Source of the DNA: an uncultured Acetatifactor sp.
Lineage (GTDB): Bacteria > Bacillota > Clostridia > Lachnospirales > Lachnospiraceae
Length of the DNA stretch: 15,477 nucleotides
Assembly (NCBI GenBank): GCA_947626405.1
Contig: CANQSE010000016.1
Location: forward strand, 1-15,477
Reading direction: 5' to 3'
Shown: one piece after another, positions 1 to 5,479 of the stretch
Numbering within the stretch: position 1 is the first letter of the stretch
How the letters are laid out: every line of letters starts with the position of its first letter
Translations under genes and position numbers: made by a program
The notes under the pieces: generated by a model
The model's input: only the letters and a program-made list of their open reading frames with translations
What the model was told of the DNA's origin: nothing
The model's database searches: none

Positions 1-445
1 CATCCTTAAAATCACTCAGCTCGTCGCTGCTCAATGCGTTTTCCTCGGGAGACATTGACTGCAGCTCCTCGTTAAGGCGTCCGGTCTCGTCCACAACGTA
101 AACGAGGTCGTTTTTTGCGACTCTCGCTCCCTCGCGGGCATAATAATTCAAATATCCGGCTGTGTCCGTTGCTATTACCTTCTCGTTGCGTATCGCGATA
201 GCTCTGTAGATATTGTTTGTGACGAGGGAGCCCTCTTTAACTTCATAGCGCACGATATGGCTTGTCTGAAAATAAAGAATAACGCATACCACCATATAAA
301 TGAAGACGACGCCGAAAATTATCATCCCGATATTGAGATTCAGGGGCTTTCTGTATTTCGTGATCTTATTATTCTGTTTTTTTCTTTTTTGACTGCCCCT
401 CGGCCTTTTGCCATCGGCAGTTCTTCCGTTTTCCGACCTTGCCAC
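1..445 (-). CDS. HlyD-like membrane protein, N-terminal part (3' end beyond window)
   Basis: The frame opens at a GTG (445-443) preceded by GGAGG at 452-456 with a 6-base spacer, and stays open to the left edge (148 codons seen). The product starts with about 30 strongly basic, lysine- and arginine-rich residues, then has one hydrophobic membrane segment (about residues 38-58, core IGMIIFGVVFIYMVVCVILY). After it comes a beta-rich region reading YEVKEGSLVTNN and later GYLNYYAREGARVAKNDLVY, which resembles the start of the barrel/biotinyl-lipoyl-like part of HlyD-type adaptor proteins. Such a protein commonly sits beside sepF and other division genes in Lachnospiraceae, which fits the wall and division genes here. 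I infer a cytoplasmic N-terminus and an extracytoplasmic C-terminal part. No transporter partner is visible in the window, so an efflux role is unproven. Confidence 0.65.
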   Translation of the reverse strand, partial: MARSENGRTADGKRPRGSQKRKKQNNKITKYRKPLNLNIGMIIFGVVFIYMVVCVILYFQTSHIVRYEVKEGSLVTNNIYRAIAIRNEKVIATDTAGYLNYYAREGARVAKNDLVYVVDETGRLNEELQSMSPEENALSSDELSDFKD

Positions 446-451
446 GCGCCG

Positions 452-456
452 CCTCC
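452..456 (-). promoter_or_regulatory. Ribosome binding site fixing the GTG start of the HlyD-like gene
   Basis: On the minus strand GGAGG lies 6 bases before the GTG at 445-443. No in-frame ATG was found nearby upstream, so this site decides the start. Confidence 0.7.
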
Positions 457-472
457 GAAAACCTGTTCCAAG

Positions 473-501
473 AAAAGCCCCGGCAAAAATCCGAGGCTTT
501 T
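473..501 (-). terminator. Rho-independent terminator after the P-loop gene
   Basis: On the minus strand AAAAGCCTCGG and CCGGGGCTTTT form an 11-position stem with one mismatch, a 7-base loop, and a T-rich end (TTTTCTT). It lies 23 bases after the stop of the P-loop gene. The HlyD-like start codon is only 27 bases downstream, so downstream expression would need read-through or a promoter overlapping the hairpin. Confidence 0.65.
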
Positions 502-524
502 GTATCCGATCTATTTTTTATCGC

Positions 525-944
525 TTAGAGAGAGACAATGATTTTATCCTTCAGAGAGACAGGAAGCTCCGCCTCGTCCATGGAAACGCTCAGGATAAAG
601 GAGACATCAAATTTTTCACTGTATTTTTCCAGTTTGGAGATGACGGGTTCGATATCCTTTCCCTCCAGGCACGCAATTTTTAGAAAGCTGTCAAAATACA
701 TTTGCTGCAGGTCGTGATCCTGGGAGAGTATGCCGCTTACAAACCCTAAAAATTCATCGCTGCTTTCGATGATAAACTGAGACACATCCACCAGGCGCAC
801 CTTGTTGTTTAACTCGTACATATGCTTGGTGCTCTTGTCAAGGTATACAATGCTGCCCTCAGCCTCCCTGATCTCGTTGTTTACCTTGTCCAGAAGATGC
901 TTTGTCTTACCCTTACCCTTTTTCCCTACGATTAACTGAACCAT
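525..944 (-). CDS. Small P-loop ATP-binding protein of unknown function
   Basis: This 139-residue protein has no signal peptide or membrane segment and is presumably cytoplasmic. Near its N-terminus is an exact Walker A motif, GKKGKGKT (residues 7-14), after a beta-strand-like VQLIV. A Walker-B-like stretch, QQMYFD, ends at Asp85, and a later strand FDVSFILSVS (about 113-122) could be sensor-like. The start ATG follows AGGAGG at 952-957. It has its own consensus promoter just upstream and a terminator just downstream, so it can form a single-gene unit. Similar short proteins in related Clostridia are, as I recall, sometimes labelled PilT-like or simply ATP-binding; nothing here supports a pilus role. 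Its place between a peptidoglycan carboxypeptidase and a division-associated HlyD-like gene only hints at an envelope link. Function not known. Confidence 0.8.
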   Translation of the reverse strand: MVQLIVGKKGKGKTKHLLDKVNNEIREAEGSIVYLDKSTKHMYELNNKVRLVDVSQFIIESSDEFLGFVSGILSQDHDLQQMYFDSFLKIACLEGKDIEPVISKLEKYSEKFDVSFILSVSMDEAELPVSLKDKIIVSL

Positions 945-993
945 TGGAACCCCTCCTGTCGTAATATGTATTGATCGAAGTGCTCATACTTTC

Positions 994-1022
994 ATTATAA
1001 GTGATACGCCCTCAAAAAACAA
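994..1022 (-). promoter_or_regulatory. Sigma-A promoter of the P-loop gene
   Basis: Minus-strand -35 TTGTTT (1022-1017), a 17-base spacer, and a perfect -10 TATAAT (999-994). The predicted start near 987 gives a leader of about 40 bases before the ATG at 944. This is the best promoter in the window and lies almost wholly in the gap after the carboxypeptidase gene. Confidence 0.8.
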
Positions 1023-1025
1023 CCC

Positions 1026-2003
1026 CTAAATCTCCCCCAAAAGTTCCGTCATCTCATCATAGAGGCTGTCGTCGGATTTAAGGATGATGCTTATGTATGA
1101 AGCGCCCGAGACATCTTTGCTAAGAAGCATCAGGCAGTGTCCCGCCTTGCTTGTTGTTCCGGTCTTTCCACCGATTACGGTAACTCCGGCGGGCGGATGG
1201 CTGTCCCCGCGTATAAAGAGGTTGGTTGTCTTTTTGTCCACGGTTTTTTCTTTGCCGGAGGAATCGTAATATGTGGTCTGATATCCCGACATCTGGATGA
1301 TTTCCCGAAAAGTCTCGTATTTAATGGCTTCATTGAAAATCAGATAAAGATCGTACGCCGTGGTGTAATGTCCGTCCTGTGTGAGTCCGTGGGGATTTGC
1401 AAACGCGGTATTTGTTGCGCCGAGCTGCAACGCCTCCTGGTTCATCATCTCCACGAAGTGATCAACGGTGCCGCCGACTCCCTCGGCGACGAGCATTGCC
1501 ACGTCGTTTGCCGAATATATGAGCATGATTCTGAGCGCCTGATCAAGCGTCATCGTATCCCCGGGCTTAAGCCCGAGAAGCTGTGCTCCCGACTCCGTGA
1601 TTTTTACCGAGTCGGTGGCTGTAAGCACCTGCTCAAGGCGGCCGTATTTTAAGGCGACAAGAGCCGTCATAACCTTTGTCAGGCTTGCGGGATGAAGCCT
1701 CTCGTGGGCGTTTTTGGCATAGAGGACGCGGTTGTCGTCAATGCCGAGAAGAAGCGCGGCCTCCGCCTGTTCCAGATTCACGCCGCCGCTGCCCGCCACA
1801 TCGGACGAGACGACGCAGAGATCCGCGGCGAAAGGCTTTGCCGCTCCGGAGTCGTGTCTTGCCACCACGTTGAAGCTTGTGACGTTTATGTCCGGATCAT
1901 ACGGCATGTCATAGGATGACCCGCCGCAGCCGGTTATGAGAAATGCCAAAGCGGCAATCGCCGCCGCAAAACCGGAAATTTTTTTCTTATTTGTACATTT
2001 CAC
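1026..2003 (-). CDS. D-alanyl-D-alanine carboxypeptidase (DacF/PBP5-like), probable lipoprotein, catalytic domain only
   Basis: A serine peptidase of the S11 family that removes the terminal D-Ala from peptidoglycan stem peptides outside the cell. All three penicillin-binding motifs are present: SLTK (Ser107, Lys110), SAN (164-166) and KTG (280-282), numbered from the GTG start chosen here. The N-terminus has basic residues, a hydrophobic stretch (AAAIAALAFL) and then ITGC, a plausible lipobox with Cys26 as the lipid-bearing residue. The protein ends about 45 residues after KTG, so the usual C-terminal beta domain and amphipathic anchor of PBP5/DacF are missing; lipid anchoring may replace them. 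Start: GTG at 2003 has AGGAG (2020-2016) 12 bases upstream; in-frame TTG codons at 2027 and 2012 are alternatives. It overlaps the mgsA end by 17 bases, indicating co-transcription. The family is secure; the start is less so. Confidence 0.88.
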   Translation of the reverse strand: MKCTNKKKISGFAAAIAALAFLITGCGGSSYDMPYDPDINVTSFNVVARHDSGAAKPFAADLCVVSSDVAGSGGVNLEQAEAALLLGIDDNRVLYAKNAHERLHPASLTKVMTALVALKYGRLEQVLTATDSVKITESGAQLLGLKPGDTMTLDQALRIMLIYSANDVAMLVAEGVGGTVDHFVEMMNQEALQLGATNTAFANPHGLTQDGHYTTAYDLYLIFNEAIKYETFREIIQMSGYQTTYYDSSGKEKTVDKKTTNLFIRGDSHPPAGVTVIGGKTGTTSKAGHCLMLLSKDVSGASYISIILKSDDSLYDEMTELLGEI

Positions 2004-2382
2004 GCCACTCAAAGTCTCCTCTTTCAAGAGCTTTTATCAACAGTTCCGCGCTTGCCAGATTAGTTGCAAGCGGTATGTTATACATGTCACAGAGCTTCAC
2101 GATATTGTTTACGTCGGGCTCGTGAACTTTTGGCGTCAGCGGATCCCTCAGAAAGATCACGAGATCCATCTGGTTGTGCTCAATCTGCGCCCCGAGCTGC
2201 TGTTCGCCGCCCAGGTGCCCCGCCAGGAATTTGTGGACATTCAGATTGGCGGCCTCCTCGACGAGACGGCCGGTCGTTCCTGTCGCATAAAGCGTATTAT
2301 GAGTCAGAATCCCCCTGTAAGCTATGCAGAAATTCTGCATGAGCTTCTTCTTAGCATCATGTGCGATCAATGCGATATTCAT
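1987..2382 (-). CDS. mgsA: Methylglyoxal synthase
   Basis: Cytosolic enzyme converting dihydroxyacetone phosphate to methylglyoxal and phosphate, a bypass of lower glycolysis. At 131 residues it is shorter than the 152-residue E. coli enzyme, lacking a short N-terminal extension and the C-terminal tail. Recognisable parts are ALIAHD (His8), the phosphate-binding TGTTG (34-38), DPL (80-82) and HEPDV with His87 and Asp90. The loop that reads GGDQQ in E. coli, with the catalytic base Asp71, reads GGEQQ here (Glu60). The ATG has AAGGGGT in 2391-2400, and that site overlaps the rodA stop codon, so translation is likely coupled. Family assignment is strong; whether the Glu variant keeps full activity cannot be told from sequence. 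Confidence 0.88.
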   Translation of the reverse strand: MNIALIAHDAKKKLMQNFCIAYRGILTHNTLYATGTTGRLVEEAANLNVHKFLAGHLGGEQQLGAQIEHNQMDLVIFLRDPLTPKVHEPDVNNIVKLCDMYNIPLATNLASAELLIKALERGDFEWREMYK

Positions 2383-2398
2383 TTTTTGTTACCCCTTT

Positions 2399-3517
2399 TT
2401 ATTTATTCTTTCCGGAGCGATACCTCACGCTTAACACAAAGCCCATCCCCATAAACAGGCTCATAAGTGAAGTAAGTCCGTAGCTCACAAAAGGAAGCGT
2501 AAGACCTGTGTTCGGCAGGATAAAGGTAGCCACACCTATGTTGATAAATCCCTGAAATGCCACGAGCGCCCCCATTGCCGCGGCAATAATACATCCCGCC
2601 GGATCCCTGGCTTTTCGGGCCACGGATATGCAGTCAAACGAGATGCCGAACAAAAGCAGTATTACGGTGAGACTCCCCTTGAAACCAAACTCCTCTCCCA
2701 CTATTGCAAAGATAAAGTCCGTCTCATCCTCAGCGACAAAATTGCCGTTCTTTACAGACGTGATTTCACTGTTTTTATATCCCTTTCCGTCCAGGATCCC
2801 TGAGGCGATGGCCTTTACCGAATTTCTCTGCTGACGCGCCTGTTCGGGGTATTCGTCAGGGTAAAAGAAAGCCAGAAGCCTTTCCTGCTGGAAACTCTGG
2901 AGGAAGGACGGCAGCTTGTCGGTGTCAGGCTGCAGCGCCAGAGAGATCATCAGCGCAACCGCGGGTATAGCCACGCACAGCACTCCGAACACAAGCTTGA
3001 GACTGATGCCGCCGGAAAACATGATAACACAAAACAGCACAAGCAGCATGACGCTGGTGGACAAATCGGGCTGTCTTAAGACAAGATACCATGGGACGAG
3101 AAACAACGCCGTCGATGCGCCTATAATCCGCAGGGTATTTAACTTGTCCTTATATTTCATAATAAACTGTGCAAAGAATAAAATCAATAGTATTTTAGCG
3201 GTTTCGGAGGGCTGGAACCTCAATCCTCCGATTTTTAACCACCGCTGCGCACCTCCGCCGCTCTCTCCCATCAGCCGCACCATGGCAAGCAGCGTGACGT
3301 TTACGATATACATCCCCCAGTAAAACTTAAGGATCCATGAATAGTTAAAAAAAGACAGAATAATCATCAGAAACGTGCCGGCTACGACTCCGGCCAGTTG
3401 TCTGGCCTGGAGCGTGCTGTCGGCGCTGCCGATGGACATGACGCCGATAACCGACAGCGCCACGACCATCAGGATCAGTTTGAAATCATAATCCCTTAGT
3501 CTCAGTTTTCTGATCAT
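2399..3517 (-). CDS. rodA: RodA/FtsW (SEDS) peptidoglycan glycosyltransferase, most likely RodA
   Basis: A polytopic membrane enzyme that polymerises lipid II into glycan strands, working with a class B PBP. The 372 residues hold about ten hydrophobic segments and the SEDS signatures: AQRWLKIG (Trp93), QPSE (102-105), QPDLST (149-154) and, after the large extracellular loop, ETDFIFAIVGEE with Asp267 at the expected catalytic position. The end carries the conserved LPFVSYG segment. Linkage to mreBCD and PBP2 favours RodA over FtsW. The ATG at 3517 has only a modest GGGGA site about 11 bases upstream. The gene follows minE by 51 bases, which contain a small hairpin, and runs into mgsA with a 16-base gap. 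Confidence 0.92.
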   Translation of the reverse strand: MIRKLRLRDYDFKLILMVVALSVIGVMSIGSADSTLQARQLAGVVAGTFLMIILSFFNYSWILKFYWGMYIVNVTLLAMVRLMGESGGGAQRWLKIGGLRFQPSETAKILLILFFAQFIMKYKDKLNTLRIIGASTALFLVPWYLVLRQPDLSTSVMLLVLFCVIMFSGGISLKLVFGVLCVAIPAVALMISLALQPDTDKLPSFLQSFQQERLLAFFYPDEYPEQARQQRNSVKAIASGILDGKGYKNSEITSVKNGNFVAEDETDFIFAIVGEEFGFKGSLTVILLLFGISFDCISVARKARDPAGCIIAAAMGALVAFQGFINIGVATFILPNTGLTLPFVSYGLTSLMSLFMGMGFVLSVRYRSGKNK

Positions 3518-3535
3518 ATTGTTATCTGTCCCCGC

Positions 3536-3552
3536 GGTATCCTGGCGATACC
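3536..3552 (-). other. Small hairpin in the minE-rodA gap
   Basis: GGTATC and GATACC form a perfect 6-base-pair stem with a 5-base loop just upstream of the GGGGA site of rodA. There is no T tract, so it is not a normal terminator. It might affect mRNA stability or rodA translation. Confidence 0.4.
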
Positions 3553-3568
3553 AGTGTATGTCTTTTTC

Positions 3569-3853
3569 TCAGTGTTTTAACATCATGTCTGACGACACGT
3601 CCACAATCGGGATGTTCGCGTACAGACTCGGCTTCGCGCCGCGCCCGGATTTTGCGCCCTTTGTATTGATCTGAATCTCAATATTTCCGGCGTCGATCTT
3701 CATGTATTTGGATATCACCTTTGCGATATCCCCTTTGATAAGCTCCATCATCTCCGGAGAGCAGTTTACCCGGTCAGAGATCAAAAGAATCTTAAGTCTG
3801 TCCTTGGCTATCTGGCAGGAGCTTTTTCTGCGAAAAAAATGTCTCATATCCAC
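3569..3853 (-). CDS. minE: Cell division topological specificity factor MinE
   Basis: MinE stimulates the MinD ATPase and drives MinD/MinC pole-to-pole dynamics so that inhibition is lowest at mid-cell. The 94 residues (E. coli MinE has 88) begin with an amphipathic FFRRK segment, followed by the MinD-contact helix AKDRLKILLISDR (about 16-28), and then the dimerisation domain reading IEIQI in its strand. The first codon used is GTG at 3853, 5 bases after GGAGG (3863-3859). An ATG two codons later (3847), 11 bases from the same site, is an equally possible start. It follows minD by 14 bases. Confidence 0.93.
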   Translation of the reverse strand: MDMRHFFRRKSSCQIAKDRLKILLISDRVNCSPEMMELIKGDIAKVISKYMKIDAGNIEIQINTKGAKSGRGAKPSLYANIPIVDVSSDMMLKH

Positions 3854-3867
3854 ATGCTCCTCCCCGC

Positions 3868-4689
3868 CTATGCCTTGTGAAAGATGCCTGTGACCCTCGT
3901 CCAGAAGGAGATGCCCCTGTCAAAATTTAAGAAAGGCACTTCTTTGCCCTGGACGCGCATCACCACATTCCGGTACGCCTGCCCTGCGGGACAGTCGTTT
4001 CCCACCAGAGGTTCTCCCTGATTTGTGGAGACCACGACGTTTTCGTCGTCGGGAATGATGCCGATAAGCGGTATCGCAAGTATGTCAACCACGTCCTGAG
4101 CCGACATCATATCCCCTCTCTTAACCATGTCCATGCGCAGACGGTTTATGATGAGATCCATCTGCTTAAAGCCGTTTGCCTCCAGAAGCCCGATGATCCG
4201 GTCCGCGTCGCGTATTGCCGACACCTCCGGCGTAGTCACGACAAGCGCCCTGTTGGCTCCGGCTATCGCATTCTGGAAGCCCTGTTCTATACCGGCCGGA
4301 CAGTCAAGGATGATGTAGTCAAACTGTTCCTTAAGGTGTTCTATGACCTTTATCATTTGTCCCGGCGTCACCGCCGACTTGTCCCTTGTCTGCGCCGATG
4401 GCATCAGATACAGCCCGGGGTGGCGCTTGTCGCGGATAAGGGCCTGTTTTACACGGCAGTTCCCCTCCACCACATCAACCAGATTGTAGACTATCCTGTT
4501 CTCAAGCCCCATGACGACGTCCAGATTGCGAAGCCCGATATCCGTGTCGATGAGACAAACCTTTTTGCCCAGCTTTGCCAGGCCCGTACCTACGTTTGCG
4601 GATGTGGTGGTCTTTCCAACACCGCCTTTTCCTGAAGTGACGACAATGACTTCGGAGCCTTTGGGCTCCTGGGAAAACTGATTTTCCAT
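3868..4689 (-). CDS. minD: Septum site-determining ATPase MinD
   Basis: A membrane-cycling ParA/MinD-type ATPase that recruits MinC and is released by MinE. The 273 residues show the deviant Walker A GKGGVGKT (residues 20-27, with the signature Lys21), a DTDIGLRNLD switch region, and DCPAGIE. The C-terminus ends in a short amphipathic membrane-targeting helix (FWTRVTGIFHKA). I place the start at the ATG at 4689 because GGAGG (4702-4698) lies 8 bases upstream. The longer reading from a TTG at 4704 would put the ribosome binding site inside the coding sequence. It sits between minC and minE in the usual order. Confidence 0.96.
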   Translation of the reverse strand: MENQFSQEPKGSEVIVVTSGKGGVGKTTTSANVGTGLAKLGKKVCLIDTDIGLRNLDVVMGLENRIVYNLVDVVEGNCRVKQALIRDKRHPGLYLMPSAQTRDKSAVTPGQMIKVIEHLKEQFDYIILDCPAGIEQGFQNAIAGANRALVVTTPEVSAIRDADRIIGLLEANGFKQMDLIINRLRMDMVKRGDMMSAQDVVDILAIPLIGIIPDDENVVVSTNQGEPLVGNDCPAGQAYRNVVMRVQGKEVPFLNFDRGISFWTRVTGIFHKA

Positions 4690-4697
4690 TTTCCTAT

Positions 4698-4702
4698 CCT
4701 CC
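4698..4702 (-). promoter_or_regulatory. Ribosome binding site setting the minD start
   Basis: GGAGG on the minus strand, 8 bases before the ATG at 4689-4687. It excludes the upstream TTG reading as the likely start. Confidence 0.75.
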
Positions 4703-4754
4703 AATTATTTTTTGTCATTGAAATTCCTATGTCGTCCTTCACCCTGCCGCGTGT

Positions 4755-5423
4755 TCAGAATGTGCCGAGCAGGTCCTTCGTAAGCGTTTCAAAGGTTATC
4801 CTGTCGTTTTTTACATATGCAATTTTCGGCTGTACCTTGGGACGTATGCCCCATTTACCCTGTTTGCCCGGTTTGTATTTGAAATCGCCGATTTTGATTC
4901 TTTCCGGCTCCATTTCAAGCGCTGCTACAAATGCCCCGTCGCATCCGCTGCCTCCGGCATAGGCTTCACCGTACAGGCCGCCAAGGATGATTATGTTCCT
5001 GGCGCTTATCACCGCGCTTCCGGGATAGACGTCGCCAAGGACTATAATGCTGTTTTCGGTCTCAAGAACCTCTTTATTCTTAAGGCTTCCCTTAAAAAAC
5101 TGGCCGTCCTCGTCTCCCGCAAGCTTTTTTTCAACGTGTGCCAGAGCTTTTATAAAGTTTTTGTTTGTGGCCTCGTCCTTGCCGACGATGCAGATTATGC
5201 GAAGGTCGCTGTTTGCGTGTATTGCCTCCAGTATACGGATTTCCTCGGGTCCGGAGACCGTCCTGTCTTCTATGGAAAGCGCGACGGACGCCCTGCCGAA
5301 AAAGTTCCGTGCCTCCGAAAACTTGTAAGCCACTTCCTTAAGAAGGTCCTCAAAGGCTATCTCCGGATCGAGATGAAGCGTAATGCCGTTTGGAAAGCTT
5401 TTGATTAATACAGTGTCCTTCAT
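4755..5423 (-). CDS. minC: Septum site-determining protein MinC
   Basis: MinC is the FtsZ polymerisation inhibitor of the Min system. The 222 residues comprise an N-terminal FtsZ-interacting domain (about 1-105), a short linker, and a C-terminal beta-helix domain that binds MinD. The C-terminal domain is recognised by the glycine-rich run NSIIVLGDVYPGSAV followed by NIIILGGLYGEAYAG (about 124-157), which matches the family's turns. The ATG at 5423 has GGAGG 9 bases upstream. It lies 56 bases after PBP2 and 65 bases before minD. The mreBCD-to-min order is the same general arrangement as in Bacillus subtilis, but with PBP2 inserted between them and minE present. Confidence 0.94.
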   Translation of the reverse strand: MKDTVLIKSFPNGITLHLDPEIAFEDLLKEVAYKFSEARNFFGRASVALSIEDRTVSGPEEIRILEAIHANSDLRIICIVGKDEATNKNFIKALAHVEKKLAGDEDGQFFKGSLKNKEVLETENSIIVLGDVYPGSAVISARNIIILGGLYGEAYAGGSGCDGAFVAALEMEPERIKIGDFKYKPGKQGKWGIRPKVQPKIAYVKNDRITFETLTKDLLGTF

Positions 5424-5479
5424 ACCTTTATTCCTCCGAAATAAAACTTTTAAGGTCCGTCCGTTTAAACCACGTACGT

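Noticed and set aside
1137..1652. Long plus-strand open frame (171 codons) opposite the carboxypeptidase gene
   Set aside because: It is antisense to a gene with all catalytic motifs and has no recognisable protein features or good ribosome site; a shadow frame.
1936..2454. Plus-strand open frame of 172 codons across mgsA
   Set aside because: Antisense to mgsA and spanning its boundaries with neighbours; no family resemblance.
5424..5479. Repeated CGTTTAAA-like words between PBP2 and minC
   Set aside because: Only two short imperfect copies of a low-information word; no operator or hairpin supported.
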